A stretch of DNA of 50,471 bases from Candidatus Magasanikiibacteriota bacterium (lineage in GTDB: Bacteria; Patescibacteriota; Patescibacteriia; Magasanikbacterales; GWA2-37-8): NCBI GenBank assembly GCA_023246715.1, contig JAHFHZ010000004.1, positions 1 through 50,471 on the forward strand, given 5' to 3'. Below, one piece after another: positions 17,211-25,821 of this stretch (positions within the stretch are counted from its first letter, which is position 1; each line of letters begins with the position of its first letter). The notes below the pieces were generated by a model, which was given only the letters and a program-made list of their open reading frames with translations, ran no database searches and had not been told where the DNA came from. The position numbers and the translations under genes are program-made.

Positions 17211-19256
17211 ATGATCGACTATTCGCAAAAATTGAATTCCGAGCAGCTCGCAGCGGTGTTGAACGGCGATGGGCCGTGTTTAGTGTTGGCCGGGGCCGGT
17301 TCCGGCAAGACGCGCACGATTACCTATCGCGTGGCGCGTCTGCTCGAAACCGGCGTATCGCCATCTGAAATTTTATTGGTCACGTTTACCAATAAAGCCG
17401 CGGCCGAAATGAATCGCCGGGTAGTGGAGTTAACTGGTGGCGGGCGCTTGCCCTGGTCGGGCACGTTTCACCATATTGCCTACCGTATTTTAAAAATCTA
17501 CGCCCCATTGCTTGGTTTTGGGAATAATTTTACCGTGCTCGACAGCGACGACAGCCAGGTATTGCTGAAAGCGGCCATCAAAGAAGCGCGTGGTCGCGAT
17601 GAAGCCAAGTTTCCGTCGCCCGCGGTGGTCGGCGGCATGATCAGTTTTGCCCGGAGCAGCCTGCGCCCGCTCCCGGACGTAATCGCCGAAAAATACCCGG
17701 CCTGGGAACGGTTCTCGGCTAAGCTCAGCGCGATTGCCGAACGCTATGCACAAAAGAAAAAAGAAGCCAACGCCTTTGACTTTGATGATTTATTAACCAA
17801 CCTATTGTTGTTGCTTGGCCAACCCAATATTGCCCATAAATACGCCACGCAGTTTCACTACGTCTTGGTGGATGAATACCAAGATACCAACCGTCTGCAG
17901 GCGGCGATCGTCAAAAAATTTGCTGCTGTCCACCACAATTTGCTGGTGGTGGGTGATGACGCTCAAAGTATTTATTCATTCCGCGCGGCCGAGATTGAAA
18001 ATATTCTGGAATTTGAGCGTGAATATCCTGGCACCAAAATTTTTAAACTCGAAAGCAATTATCGTTCCACGCCCGAAATTGTATCGGTGGCCAGTGCCAG
18101 CATCGCCAATAACCGCTCGCCGTATCGCAAGCAATTGCGCGCTACGCTGCCCAGTGGCGCCAAGCCAATTTTACATCCCGAAGTCGATCAAGCCGCCGAA
18201 GCGCTGTATGTGGTGAAAGAAATTAAAGCGGCGTTTGCCGCGGGAGTTGCCACAAATGAAATAGCAGTATTATTTCGGGCATCGCATCACTCCCAACGCT
18301 TAGAATTGGAACTAAGCAAAGCCGGAATCGCTTACGAATATCGGGGTGGCGTGCGTTTTTTTGACCGGGCGCACATTAAAGACGTGCTCAGTTTTTTACG
18401 TATTCTGTATAACCTGAAAGATGCCGCCGCCTGGCTGCGATTGCTCTTGCATCAAGAAGGGATTGGTCCAGCCGCTGCCGAAAAAATGATTCGCGCCGTG
18501 CAGGATTTGGGTAACGCCACCGACGTAGCCAACCTCGGGTTTCAATTATTAGGGCAGAAAGCGCAGGTAGGGTGGCGCAACTTTGTGGCGGTGTGGGAGC
18601 CGCTTTTGCAAAACAAAACGGCTTCGCCGGGCGAACTCGTAGAATTAATTTTAGCTTCGCCCTACCGCGAATTTTTGGAAACCGAATTTATCGACAGCCG
18701 TGACCGGATCGAAGACATCAAACAACTCGCCGTGTTCGCGGCGCAATACCAGGCACTGGAAGATTTTTTAAACGAAGCGAGTTTGCAGGAATCATTCGCG
18801 CTTGGGCGCGACGCCAATCAAAAATCTGCCGGGGGCGCGGAAGGTAAAATTATTTTATCGACCATCCATCAGGCCAAAGGCCTGGAATGGAGCCGGGTTT
18901 TTATTATCAATCTATCCTCCGGAGCGTTCCCGAACGACCGCTCGTTGCGCGAACGCAAAGGGCTCGAAGAAGAACGCAGGCTATTTTACGTCGCGCTCAC
19001 CCGGGCCAAAGATCAGCTGCATTTGAGTTATCCGCTGGCCGGTGGCGCGTTTGGCGATATGCTCGCCGGCCCCAGCCCTTTTGTGGAAGAGCTTAGTCTC
19101 GATTTATTAGAAGACCATTCATTATTGTTAACCGACTCACCATTTACTTCGGCTTCGGTATTTAACGATCCGGTGGCCGGCGTGACGTATGTTGATGAAG
19201 ATCAGCCTCGGCCATTCAAAAAAAACAGCTTTCTGCGCGAGATCGAAGATTTATAA
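17211..19256 (+). CDS. UvrD/PcrA-type superfamily 1A DNA helicase
   Basis: The 681-residue 3'-to-5' helicase shows the SF1 motifs in order: AGAGSGKTRT (Walker A, 27-36), VTFTNKAAAEM (Ia), VDEYQDTN near 219 (Walker B), VVGDDAQSIYSFRAA (III), LESNYRST (IV), STIHQAKGLEW near 550 (V) and VALTRAKDQL near 593 (VI). It is somewhat shorter than E. coli UvrD, with a short C-terminal tail. It would unwind DNA in repair or remove protein roadblocks. The start is AAATG with no Shine-Dalgarno, one of the few native starts without a preceding T. Confidence 0.92.
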   Translation: MIDYSQKLNSEQLAAVLNGDGPCLVLAGAGSGKTRTITYRVARLLETGVSPSEILLVTFTNKAAAEMNRRVVELTGGGRLPWSGTFHHIAYRILKIYAPLLGFGNNFTVLDSDDSQVLLKAAIKEARGRDEAKFPSPAVVGGMISFARSSLRPLPDVIAEKYPAWERFSAKLSAIAERYAQKKKEANAFDFDDLLTNLLLLLGQPNIAHKYATQFHYVLVDEYQDTNRLQAAIVKKFAAVHHNLLVVGDDAQSIYSFRAAEIENILEFEREYPGTKIFKLESNYRSTPEIVSVASASIANNRSPYRKQLRATLPSGAKPILHPEVDQAAEALYVVKEIKAAFAAGVATNEIAVLFRASHHSQRLELELSKAGIAYEYRGGVRFFDRAHIKDVLSFLRILYNLKDAAAWLRLLLHQEGIGPAAAEKMIRAVQDLGNATDVANLGFQLLGQKAQVGWRNFVAVWEPLLQNKTASPGELVELILASPYREFLETEFIDSRDRIEDIKQLAVFAAQYQALEDFLNEASLQESFALGRDANQKSAGGAEGKIILSTIHQAKGLEWSRVFIINLSSGAFPNDRSLRERKGLEEERRLFYVALTRAKDQLHLSYPLAGGAFGDMLAGPSPFVEELSLDLLEDHSLLLTDSPFTSASVFNDPVAGVTYVDEDQPRPFKKNSFLREIEDL

Positions 19257-19270
19257 AATTCGCTACAAAC

Positions 19271-19320
19271 AAAAACCCTTCCCACTGCCGCGTCCTGGAT
19301 GGGGCGGCAATGGAAAGGGT
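19271..19320 (-). terminator. Terminator of the 19346 minus-strand gene
   Basis: On the minus strand ACCCTTTCCATTGCCGC pairs with GCGGCAGTGGGAAGGGT with few mismatches, followed by TTTTTGTTT. It sits between the convergent helicase and lipoprotein genes. Confidence 0.75.
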
Positions 19321-19345
19321 ACCAGAGAGAGATTGTGCGGCCCGG

Positions 19346-19789
19346 CTACTGCTCGGTCAGGCAGTTGCCCGAGACCTGTACCAGGTCTCCCGCCTTGAGC
19401 GGGGCGCTGGGATCGATCGCGAGCGCGATGGTCTTTTCGAACGCCGCGCTGGCATCGCTCACGACCTGCTGGCCGGCCTGGCGCAGGTCGCGCTGGCCGA
19501 GGATGCGGAACTTGGCGTCGGGGCCATCGCAGGCCATGCTCTGCTTCTTCGGGGACTCGCTCCCGACGGGAGTGGCGCACTCGAGGTCGTAGTAGACGGT
19601 CCCGAGCACGAACCGCCGCCGCACGCTCACGTGCGGGCCACCACCCTCGCCCTGCTGCACGCGCATCATACAGTTGGCGTAGGGCGGGGTCTCGGGCGCG
19701 GTCGTGTCCGGGCGGACGTCGGTGTGGCAGGCGCCGAGGGCGAGGCTCGCGGCAAGCGCCGCGGAAAACAAGGTCTGGGACTTCCGCAT
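19346..19789 (-). CDS. GC-rich cassette lipoprotein, unknown function
   Basis: The 147-residue product starts with a lipoprotein signal peptide (MRKSQTLFSAALAASLALGA, then Cys21). The mature part is about 125 residues with four further cysteines (YANCMMRV, DLECATP, MACDGPDAK, SGNCLTEQ at the end), which could form two disulfides. I do not recognise the domain. AGGAG lies seven bases before ATG 19789. Its own promoter (TTGACA on the minus strand at 19851-19856) and terminator make it monocistronic. Its composition differs sharply from the helicase gene next door. Confidence 0.75.
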   Translation of the reverse strand: MRKSQTLFSAALAASLALGACHTDVRPDTTAPETPPYANCMMRVQQGEGGGPHVSVRRRFVLGTVYYDLECATPVGSESPKKQSMACDGPDAKFRILGQRDLRQAGQQVVSDASAAFEKTIALAIDPSAPLKAGDLVQVSGNCLTEQ

Positions 19790-19827
19790 TGGGATCTCCT
19801 GGTATTTGCACACTGTGTGCGTGAGTG

Positions 19828-19856
19828 TCTTTACCATAAAAAGCTCAATTTGTCAA
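19828..19856 (-). promoter_or_regulatory. Promoter of the 19789 lipoprotein gene
   Basis: On the minus strand TTGACA, 17 bp, TAAAGA, with TGG directly before the -10 (TGGTAAAGA). It has the same plan as other cassette promoters. Confidence 0.6.
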
Positions 19857-19909
19857 TAATCTAAGTCTGAATTTTGCCTTGGATTAGTCAGGTTTATGCA
19901 CAAAATACC

Positions 19910-19938
19910 TTGACAAAGGCCCGTTTTTATGCTACAAC
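19910..19938 (+). promoter_or_regulatory. Promoter of the 20192 gene
   Basis: TTGACA, 17 bp, TACAAC, with TGC directly before the -10. The leader that follows is about 250 bases and highly structured. Confidence 0.78.
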
Positions 19939-19961
19939 TAATTAGTTTTGCGAGTCTTTTT

Positions 19962-19989
19962 AGGAGCGCAAAACCACCGCTCTTTTTAT
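19962..19989 (+). terminator. Early terminator-like hairpin in the 20192 leader
   Basis: GAGCG and CGCTC-type pairing around CAAAACCAC is followed by TTTTTATTT, about 20 bases after the expected transcription start. It may cause premature termination. Confidence 0.45.
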
Positions 19990-20021
19990 TTGGCAAACAG
20001 AAAAACAAAGTGGGCTTTGTT

Positions 20022-20119
20022 CCCGAAACCATATTGAGAACAAGATTATTCAATATGGTATCGATCGGTTTGTAACCGTCGATACCTGTGGAGAAAATCG
20101 GTTTTTTAATGGTTTCGGG
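20022..20119 (+). ncRNA. Branched structured leader RNA (candidate cis-regulatory element)
   Basis: An 11-bp perfect outer stem (CCCGAAACCAT at 20022, ATGGTTTCGGG at 20109) encloses two further helices. CCATATTG pairs with CAATATGG (20029-20058), and GGTATCGA with TCGATACC (20057-20086) is extended by CGGTT / AACCG. The first inner helix shares bases with both the outer stem and the second helix, so alternative folds exist. A run of six T follows ATCGG at 20102-20107. Such an arrangement could act as an attenuator or ligand-responsive leader. It matches no riboswitch class I know. Confidence 0.5.
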
Positions 20120-20191
20120 AAGTCTGGCTCTTGCAAAAGAGCGGAGCTATCCCTAGGTAGTGCAGTTGCTCCATGTCTCAAGGAGGCCCAG

Positions 20192-20728
20192 ATGAAGCGC
20201 TCCAGCGATCCCTCTGCCACCACCACCCCGGCTTCGCAGTACGACGACCGCGACCCGGCCTTTGACGATGGCGGGGTCTTCGGCCTCGGGCACCGCCCGC
20301 CGCGTTTGATGATCGGGGCGATCCTGCCCCACGAGTCCTCGCCGACCTGCCCGCGGGAGCCGCCCCGGCCCGCCCGCCCCCGGGCGACTCCGCCCGCGGC
20401 CCTGCCCCGCCCAGCCTTCTCTGGCCTTGCCGGGTTGCTCTTCAGCGGGCCCGCCGCTCCCGCCCGGCCTCGGCAGGATGCCCGCCCCCCGCTGTCGGCG
20501 CCCGCCCGCCCCACCGTCTTTCCGGGAGGAACCGCTCCCGGGCAGTCCCTGGCCGCCCCGGGCGACAACGAGCCCTCGACCGATCTGCCGCGTCTCCCGG
20601 CCCCGGTCCGGCAGCTCCCGCCCACCGAGTGGGCGTTGAGCTGGCCCGAGCGAGTGCTCATCCTGGCCGCGGTCGTGGTCGTGCTCGGCTTCGTCGGATC
20701 GATCATCTACGCGGCCTTCGTCCCCTAG
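20192..20728 (+). CDS. GC-rich cassette gene: proline-rich tail-anchored membrane protein
   Basis: The 178-residue protein is dominated by Pro, Ala and Arg over residues 50-150 (for example RPARPRATPPAALPRPAF), with an acidic start. It ends in one strong membrane helix preceded by a Trp/Glu/Arg border (WPERVLILAAVVVVLGFVGS, IIYAAFVP). That predicts a C-tail-anchored, otherwise disordered protein. AAGGAGG lies six bases before ATG. No homologous family is recognised, and the reverse strand is also open because of the GC content, which is a warning. The structured leader and promoter argue that it is expressed. Confidence 0.65.
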   Translation: MKRSSDPSATTTPASQYDDRDPAFDDGGVFGLGHRPPRLMIGAILPHESSPTCPREPPRPARPRATPPAALPRPAFSGLAGLLFSGPAAPARPRQDARPPLSAPARPTVFPGGTAPGQSLAAPGDNEPSTDLPRLPAPVRQLPPTEWALSWPERVLILAAVVVVLGFVGSIIYAAFVP

Positions 20729-20870
20729 GCCAACCGACCCCTCACCCCCCACATCTGTTTGCCCCCGGCCTGCTCCCCCGCAGGCCCTGTTCACCACTGG
20801 TGAGTTAGCCCTATCGGGCTAGTCGCCAGTCTGGCTGCTGAAGCGCACACTAAGCCTGTTTCAGCCGTAC
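20729..20870. other. Intergenic hairpins after the 20192 gene
   Basis: Two stems are visible: GCCTGC / GCAGGC at about 20768-20786 and TAGCCC / GGGCTA with a TATC loop at about 20808-20822. Neither has a long T run, so they may be weak terminators or processing structures. Confidence 0.4.
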
Positions 20871-20899
20871 TTGACAGAAAAACCAGAAACCAGTATTAT
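20871..20899 (+). promoter_or_regulatory. Promoter of rpsL-rpsG-fusA
   Basis: TTGACA, 17 bp, TATTAT; the rpsL start is about 73 bases downstream. Confidence 0.85.
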
Positions 20900-20972
20900 C
20901 TGGCCCATAGAACGTACTCAAAAACATCGTGGCTGATGCACTCCTTACGTCAGTCTTTTTTTTATAAAAACT

Positions 20973-21401
20973 ATGCCCACAATCAACCAACTCGTGAAAA
21001 AGGGCCGCTTGAGCAAAAGCCAAAAGAGCAAAACTCCAGCGCTCCAGTTTACCGTAGATAACTTGCATCGCAAGACCACCCACTTCCGCAAGGGGACTTC
21101 GTTTAAGCGCGGGGTATGTACCAAGGTATATACCACCACGCCTAAAAAACCGAACTCCGCTTTGCGCAAAGTTGCCAAGGTTCGCCTGAGCAACGGTGTT
21201 GAAGTTATCGCCTATATCCCGGGCGAAGGTCACAACCTGCAAGAACACTCCATCGTGCTGATTCGCGGTGGCCGTGTGAAAGATTTGCCAGGCGTGCGCT
21301 ATCATATTGTGCGCGGGGTCTACGACACTCAGGGCGTGGCCAATCGCCGCCGCGGCCGCAGCTTGTATGGCAACAAACGGCCGAAAGCTGCCAAGAAATA
21401 A
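20973..21401 (+). CDS. rpsL: 30S ribosomal protein S12
   Basis: S12 shapes the decoding centre. The conserved core is clear: [12 protein letters not shown] at the start, [20 protein letters not shown] in the middle, [12 protein letters not shown] and [18 protein letters not shown] later. At 142 residues it is about 15-18 longer than most bacterial S12. The extra residues fall between PAL (about 22-24) and KRGVC (about 45), where roughly 20 residues ([16 protein letters not shown]) replace the usual five or so. It starts the str operon with rpsG and fusA. Start CTATG, no Shine-Dalgarno. Confidence 0.97.
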   Translation: MPTINQLVKKGRLSKSQKSKTPALQFTVDNLHRKTTHFRKGTSFKRGVCTKVYTTTPKKPNSALRKVAKVRLSNGVEVIAYIPGEGHNLQEHSIVLIRGGRVKDLPGVRYHIVRGVYDTQGVANRRRGRSLYGNKRPKAAKK

Positions 21402-21450
21402 CAGTGGCCAGAAAGGCCGCTGTTATCCTGAACCCCGCCAGGCGGGGTGA
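21402..21450 (+). promoter_or_regulatory. Hairpins between rpsL and rpsG
   Basis: ACAGTGGCC / GGCCGCTGT (21401-21425) and CCCCGCC / GGCGGGG lie in tandem in the 117-base gap. The E. coli rpsL-rpsG gap holds the S7 autoregulatory site, so an analogous role is possible, but this is inference from position. Confidence 0.4.
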
Positions 21451-21518
21451 AGGATCTCTTGGTTAAAACCACGATTCTTAATTCCTTTCCAAATACTTCA
21501 CTAATTCCTAAAAATTGT

Positions 21519-21995
21519 ATGCGCGGAAAACCAGCTGTACGGCGAGTAATTGTGCCCGACCCGAAATACGGTAACGCCCTGCTTGCCAAATTTATCAATC
21601 ACGTCATGGTCGGCGGCAAAAAAACCACGGCCGAAGCGATCGTCTATGGCGCGTTGAAAAAAATCGAAGAAAACACCAAAAAAGATCCAGTAAAAATCTT
21701 TGAAGAAGCCATCAAAACCATTCAACCGCAGCTGGAAGTTCGCTCCCGACGCGTGGGTGGTGCCAACTATCAGGTACCGCTTCCGGTGCGCGGCGAACGC
21801 CAGGTGACTTTGTCATTCCGCTGGATTATCGGCGCGGCCCGGGCCAAGAAAGGCAAGCCGATGGCCGAAAAATTAGCTACCGTCATTTTAGAAAGCCAAC
21901 AGGGTATCGGCGACGCCGTGAAAAAACGCGACGACGTACACCGTATGGCCGAGGCCAACAAAGCCTTCGCGCACTTCGCTCGCTTCGCCCACTAA
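21519..21995 (+). CDS. rpsG: 30S ribosomal protein S7
   Basis: The 158 residues match S7, which nucleates assembly of the 16S rRNA 3' domain: MRGKPAVRRVIVPDPKYGNA at the start, FINHVMVGGKKTTAE, then RSRRVGGANYQVPLPVRGER and IIGAARAKKGKPMAEKLA. The start at 21519 is TTGTATG; an upstream in-frame start would add 24 unrelated residues. The family length fits. Confidence 0.96.
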   Translation: MRGKPAVRRVIVPDPKYGNALLAKFINHVMVGGKKTTAEAIVYGALKKIEENTKKDPVKIFEEAIKTIQPQLEVRSRRVGGANYQVPLPVRGERQVTLSFRWIIGAARAKKGKPMAEKLATVILESQQGIGDAVKKRDDVHRMAEANKAFAHFARFAH

Positions 21996-22024
21996 AACCT
22001 TTTTAGCTTCTTCACATATCGTAT

Positions 22025-24100
22025 ATGCCACGCGAATATTCATTGGAAAAAACCCGCAATATCGGCATCATGGCCCATATTGACGCTGGTAAAACCACCA
22101 CCACCGAACGCGTACTGTTTTATACTGGTAAAAAACATAAGATCGGCGAAGTGCATGAAGGTGAAGCGACCATGGACTGGATGGAACAGGAAAAAGAACG
22201 CGGTATCACGATTACGAGTGCCGCGACCACTTGTTTTTGGAAAGGTTTTCGTATCAACATTATTGATACCCCCGGACACGTGGACTTTACCGTGGAAGTA
22301 GAACGCAGTCTGCGCGTGCTCGATGGTGCCGTGGCGGTCTTTGATAGCTCACAGGGTGTAGAACCGCAATCCGAAACTGTCTGGCATCAGGCCGACAAAT
22401 ACAACGTCCCGCGCGTAGCCTTTGTAAACAAAATGGACAAACTCGGGGCTGATTTTTACATGAGCCTCGCTTCGATTAAAGAACGCTTGTCGACCGAAGC
22501 TTTCCCTGTTCAACTGCCCATCGGTGCCGATAGCACCTTTTCGGGTATCGTGGATGTGATTCTGGAAAAAGCCTTTAATTTCGAAGGCGATAAAGGGCAG
22601 AACATTATTGAAATTCCCGTGCCCGAAGATATGAAAACGCTGCTCGCCGAGCACCGCGCCAAGCTGCTTGAAAAAGTGGCCGAAGCCAGTGATCAGTTGA
22701 TGGAAAAATATCTCAACGCGCAACCCATTTCGATTGACGAAATCAAAACCGCCATTCGTAGCCTGGTAATTCAGGGCAAAATGTATCCTGTTTTGTGCGG
22801 CTCGGCGCTTGCCAATATCGGTGTGCAATTGATGCTCGACGCGGTGGTGGATTACCTGCCGTCGCCAATCGACGTGCCCGAAATGAAAGGCATCAACCCC
22901 GATTCCGAAGAAGAAGAAATTCGCAAACCGAGCGACACCGAACATTTTTCGGCCTTGGCGTTCAAAATTGCCACCGACCCGTTCGTGGGTAAACTAATTT
23001 TTTTCCGCGTCTATTCCGGGTCTGTTTCGGCCGGCAGTTATTTATACAATTCCACTAAAGGCCAAAAAGAACGCATTGGCCGCATCGTGCGTATGCATGC
23101 CAACAGCCGCGAAGACGTTTCGGATGTCTACGCTGGTGAAATTGCCGCTGCCATCGGCTTGAAAGATGTTTCGACCGGTGACACGCTGTGCGACGAAGAT
23201 CATCCGATTGTGCTTGAAAAAATCGTCTTCCCCGAACCGGTTATTTCGGTGGCGATCGAACCAAAAACCAAAGCCGACCAGGAAAAAATCGGTATCGCCA
23301 TGCAGAAGTTGGCCGAAGAAGATCCCACCTTCCGCATTCATACCGACACCGAAACGCTGCAGACCATTATTTCGGGCATGGGCGAGTTACACTTGGATAT
23401 TATCGTTGACCGCATGAAGCGCGAGTTCAAGGTAGAAGCCAATGTCGGCGCCCCGCAGGTAGCGTATAAAGAAACTATTCGCAATTCCGCCGAAGCCGAA
23501 GGCAAGTACATCAAACAATCTGGCGGACGTGGCCAATATGGCCATTGCTGGTTGCGCGTGGAACCGATGGAAGTTGGCCAAGGGTTTGAATTCGTTGACG
23601 AGGTAAAAGGCGGCGTGGTGCCCCATGAATTTTTGCCGGCGATCGAAAAGGGTGTCAAGGAATCGGTCACGCGCGGTATCCAGGCCGGGTATCCGGTGGT
23701 GGATATTAAAGTAACCTGTTTCGATGGTTCGTACCACGAAGTAGACTCTTCGGAAATTGCCTTTAAAATGGCCGCTTCACACGCTTTTCGCGACGCGTGC
23801 CTTAAGGCCAAACCAGTTATTTTAGAACCGGTTATGAAGGTGGAAGTTGTCACCCCCGAAAATTATATGGGCGAAGTGATCGGCGATTTAAACTCCAAGC
23901 GCGGCCAGATTCTGGAAATGACCGATCGCGGCCAAATGAAAGTGGTGAAAGCCACCGTGCCGCTCGCTAGCATGTTTGGCTACGCCACCAGTCTGCGCAG
24001 TATGAGCCAGGGCCGGGCCAGCTATAGCATGGAATTTGAAAAATACGGCGAAACTCCTAACAACGTTGCTCAAAATATCATCTCAGGCAAACAGAAATAA
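22025..24100 (+). CDS. fusA: Elongation factor G
   Basis: The 691-residue translocation GTPase has the usual bacterial EF-G length. The G motifs are [15 protein letters not shown] (17-31), [12 protein letters not shown] (switch region), [20 protein letters not shown] near 82 and [12 protein letters not shown] near 137. Domain IV begins around [18 protein letters not shown] near 500 and the C-terminus retains the [13 protein letters not shown]-type end (here [17 protein letters not shown]). Start TATATG, no Shine-Dalgarno, 29 bases after rpsG. A strong terminator follows, so tuf is transcribed separately. Confidence 0.98.
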   Translation: MPREYSLEKTRNIGIMAHIDAGKTTTTERVLFYTGKKHKIGEVHEGEATMDWMEQEKERGITITSAATTCFWKGFRINIIDTPGHVDFTVEVERSLRVLDGAVAVFDSSQGVEPQSETVWHQADKYNVPRVAFVNKMDKLGADFYMSLASIKERLSTEAFPVQLPIGADSTFSGIVDVILEKAFNFEGDKGQNIIEIPVPEDMKTLLAEHRAKLLEKVAEASDQLMEKYLNAQPISIDEIKTAIRSLVIQGKMYPVLCGSALANIGVQLMLDAVVDYLPSPIDVPEMKGINPDSEEEEIRKPSDTEHFSALAFKIATDPFVGKLIFFRVYSGSVSAGSYLYNSTKGQKERIGRIVRMHANSREDVSDVYAGEIAAAIGLKDVSTGDTLCDEDHPIVLEKIVFPEPVISVAIEPKTKADQEKIGIAMQKLAEEDPTFRIHTDTETLQTIISGMGELHLDIIVDRMKREFKVEANVGAPQVAYKETIRNSAEAEGKYIKQSGGRGQYGHCWLRVEPMEVGQGFEFVDEVKGGVVPHEFLPAIEKGVKESVTRGIQAGYPVVDIKVTCFDGSYHEVDSSEIAFKMAASHAFRDACLKAKPVILEPVMKVEVVTPENYMGEVIGDLNSKRGQILEMTDRGQMKVVKATVPLASMFGYATSLRSMSQGRASYSMEFEKYGETPNNVAQNIISGKQK

Positions 24101-24115
24101 ACATTTTTCCCTAGA

Positions 24116-24150
24116 CTAAAAAATCCTCCACCCGGGGGATTTTTAGTTTT
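24116..24150 (+). terminator. Terminator of the rpsL-rpsG-fusA operon
   Basis: CTAAAAAATCC pairs with GGATTTTTAG around a CCACCCGGG-type loop, followed by TTTT. Confidence 0.82.
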
Positions 24151-24156
24151 ATCATC

Positions 24157-24185
24157 TTGACAGGTGGTGCTGAGCGTGGTAGGAA
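24157..24185 (+). promoter_or_regulatory. Promoter of the cassette gene between fusA and tuf
   Basis: TTGACA, 17 bp, TAGGAA, with TGG directly before the -10. It begins only seven bases after the fusA terminator. Confidence 0.65.
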
Positions 24186-24213
24186 ATGTTCGCTTTTAAG
24201 GAAAGGAGCTACC

Positions 24214-24711
24214 ATGTCTTTACAAGCAAGGTCACGACTTGCGGCGCTAGTGTTTGTGGTGTCCTGTTCGGCTGTCTCACAACAGGTTGCTCCAGACAAC
24301 GCGCTCGATTCCGGCCAGCTAGGGAGCCCAACCTACCCCCACGGGCTCAATACCAGCAACTTCCAAAATCCTGGATCGGTTGATTGTGAGACGCTCGAAG
24401 GTGTTTCTGGTCGCTACTTCCGTCTGTTTGCGAACAGGTTGCCTGGCCAGCCCCGCCAGGTTTTGGTTCAGTGCAGGGACGGGGTGAAGCTCTTGGGATA
24501 CTGTGAAGGCTCCATGAATGTAGACACTTCCAATGTGGAAGTCGTCGAAAAGCACTACTTTGGCGGGTACAATGGCCGGCCAGCCGGTGCAGTTAAAACC
24601 CAGGATGCCAATGGCAACCAGGTGGTCAGTGCGCGAGGGGCTGACTATGTGGTAAGCCCAGGCAGCCCCGAGGTGGTACAGCTCAGCATGATCTGCACTA
24701 ATCGCAGCTGA
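24214..24711 (+). CDS. Cassette gene between fusA and tuf: exported protein, unknown
   Basis: The 165-residue protein has a signal peptide (about 1-20, MSLQARSRLAALVFVVSC). Cys18 might be lipidated although VVSC is a poor lipobox. The mature part has DCETLEGVSGRYF, VLVQCRDGVKLLGYCEGS and a C-terminal MICTNRS, giving four cysteines for possible disulfides. No family recognised. AAGGAG lies six bases before ATG. It is less GC-rich than the other cassettes but shares their promoter, Shine-Dalgarno and export signal. It interrupts the usual fusA-tuf neighbourhood. Confidence 0.72.
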   Translation: MSLQARSRLAALVFVVSCSAVSQQVAPDNALDSGQLGSPTYPHGLNTSNFQNPGSVDCETLEGVSGRYFRLFANRLPGQPRQVLVQCRDGVKLLGYCEGSMNVDTSNVEVVEKHYFGGYNGRPAGAVKTQDANGNQVVSARGADYVVSPGSPEVVQLSMICTNRS

Positions 24712-25149
24712 TCGAACACCGTCCATCTCTCCAGAGCGCACTCTCCCTCTCCTTGGGCGCCCGCGGCCCCCCTGCTGTTGGTGCCCACCCCCTCACTTAT
24801 ATCCGTTTGTAACGGATTACCCATTATAAAAAAACCAGCCTAATTTGGCATTCGCCAATTGGCGGAGGTGGAAGTCGAGATGTTTTGGCGCGGTATATCC
24901 TCTGATGCCGGACGCGCTCGCCCGATCGTAGCTCTCCTGGGCATCGAGGAATGGTCAGGGCTGACAGCTCATGGGCCTCAGGCCCCAAGCACAGCCACTA
25001 GTTCCCAGGGAACAGGCTGTCTTCCAAAACAAGCCCATTTTCATCGGCTGCCCCCCTCGGCAATTGAATTGCTGGTTAGATAGCATGGAGCCTGTTAAAG
25101 ATGCCGGCTGATTGTAGATGAAGGCTTTTGAATAAACTAAAATTTATTT
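24712..25149. other. 438-bp region without a supported gene
   Basis: It contains several perfect short hairpins: ATCCGTT / AACGGAT (about 24805-24821), TTGGC-ATTC-GCCAA (about 24846), GGGCCT / AGGCCC, and GTTCCC / GGGAAC (about 25000), plus ACAGGCT / AGCCTGT spaced about 70 bases apart. A 74-codon open frame from 24859 follows a GGCGGAGG-like sequence, but its composition and lack of motifs do not support a gene. It may be debris of a decayed cassette. Confidence 0.4.
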
Positions 25150-25177
25150 TTGACAATTACATTGAACCTGTTACAAT
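25150..25177 (+). promoter_or_regulatory. Promoter of the 25219 gene
   Basis: TTGACA, 16 bp, TACAAT; the start codon is 42 bases downstream. Confidence 0.78.
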
Positions 25178-25218
25178 GAGCCTTCGTTAAGGTAGGGGAA
25201 TATCCTTATGTCTATAGT

Positions 25219-25653
25219 ATGAAATCTTCCCAACTGAACCGTGTGCTCGGACTGGTAAAAAAAACCGGCGATCGCCTGGTGGTAATGGACGCGCAAACCG
25301 ACGAAGTCGTGGTAATAATGCGCCTGGAAGAGTACGAAAATTTGCTCGGCCCCGCCGATTGGCAAGCCGAGCCAGCTGATCTGGCCAGCGCAGACGATTG
25401 GGATATCCCCGAATCGCCCGCAAATTTTGAGCTTGAAACAGCTTCAGCGCCTGCTCACCCCGTGGCGCCAACCGTAAACGCCGACGATGAATGGCAACTC
25501 GGCACCCCGGTACAACCAACATCCTACGCCCCGCTCCCGGTTGATAGCCTCCCAAAAGCTCCAATTATCGAGCAAAACAGCCCAGAACAAGGTGTTTCTG
25601 ATATTCCTCACGAAGAATCCGACCCGCCGTTTTACCTGGAGCCCGTAGAATAA
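25219..25653 (+). CDS. Hypothetical protein with Phd-antitoxin-like N-terminus
   Basis: A 144-residue acidic protein. Its first 45 residues (KKTGDRLVVMDAQTDEVVVI, then MRLEEYENLLG) resemble the beta-helix core of Phd/YefM-type proteins and of a CPR protein group that keeps this module. The remainder is Pro/Asp/Glu-rich and probably disordered (for example PAHPVAPTVNADDEWQ). There is no toxin gene beside it, so an antitoxin role is not supported. Start AGTATG, consensus promoter, native composition. Confidence 0.65.
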   Translation: MKSSQLNRVLGLVKKTGDRLVVMDAQTDEVVVIMRLEEYENLLGPADWQAEPADLASADDWDIPESPANFELETASAPAHPVAPTVNADDEWQLGTPVQPTSYAPLPVDSLPKAPIIEQNSPEQGVSDIPHEESDPPFYLEPVE

Positions 25654-25675
25654 GCATCTTTCCACAGTCTACCCC

Positions 25676-25703
25676 TTGCCAAATTATTAGTTTCTGGTAT
25701 AAT
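25676..25703 (+). promoter_or_regulatory. Promoter of tuf
   Basis: TTGCCA, 16 bp, TATAAT, about 118 bases before the start codon. Confidence 0.75.
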
Positions 25704-25720
25704 CACACCGCTATTAAAAT

Positions 25721-25745
25721 ATAGCTTTTCAGCTATCATTTTTTT
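25721..25745 (+). promoter_or_regulatory. Terminator-like hairpin in the tuf leader
   Basis: ATAGCT-TTTC-AGCTAT is followed by CA and seven T. Within the leader and about 12 bases after the expected start, it may attenuate tuf transcription. Confidence 0.5.
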
Positions 25746-25821
25746 CATCATTTAAGCGGCTGGACCACAAATCTGTACCCGACCACTCGGGCAGTGCCGC
25801 GTAAGGTTTTGTAACAAACGT

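Noticed and set aside
20050-20797. Two minus-strand open frames over the proline-rich gene
   Set aside because: Pro/Gly/Arg-rich without motifs, no promoter or ribosome-binding site on that strand; one runs through the structured leader.
22349-22945. Long minus-strand open frames opposite fusA, tuf and the ribosomal genes
   Set aside because: They mirror strongly biased codon usage of highly expressed genes and have no supporting signals.
24859-25083. 74-codon plus-strand open frame after the fusA-tuf cassette
   Set aside because: No motif, no promoter, start within a hairpin-rich region, and codon pattern unlike either gene class.
25219-25653. Toxin-antitoxin system based on the Phd-like N-terminus
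   Set aside because: No partner gene of suitable size lies beside it and the rest of the protein is disordered-looking; the module occurs in proteins that are not antitoxins.
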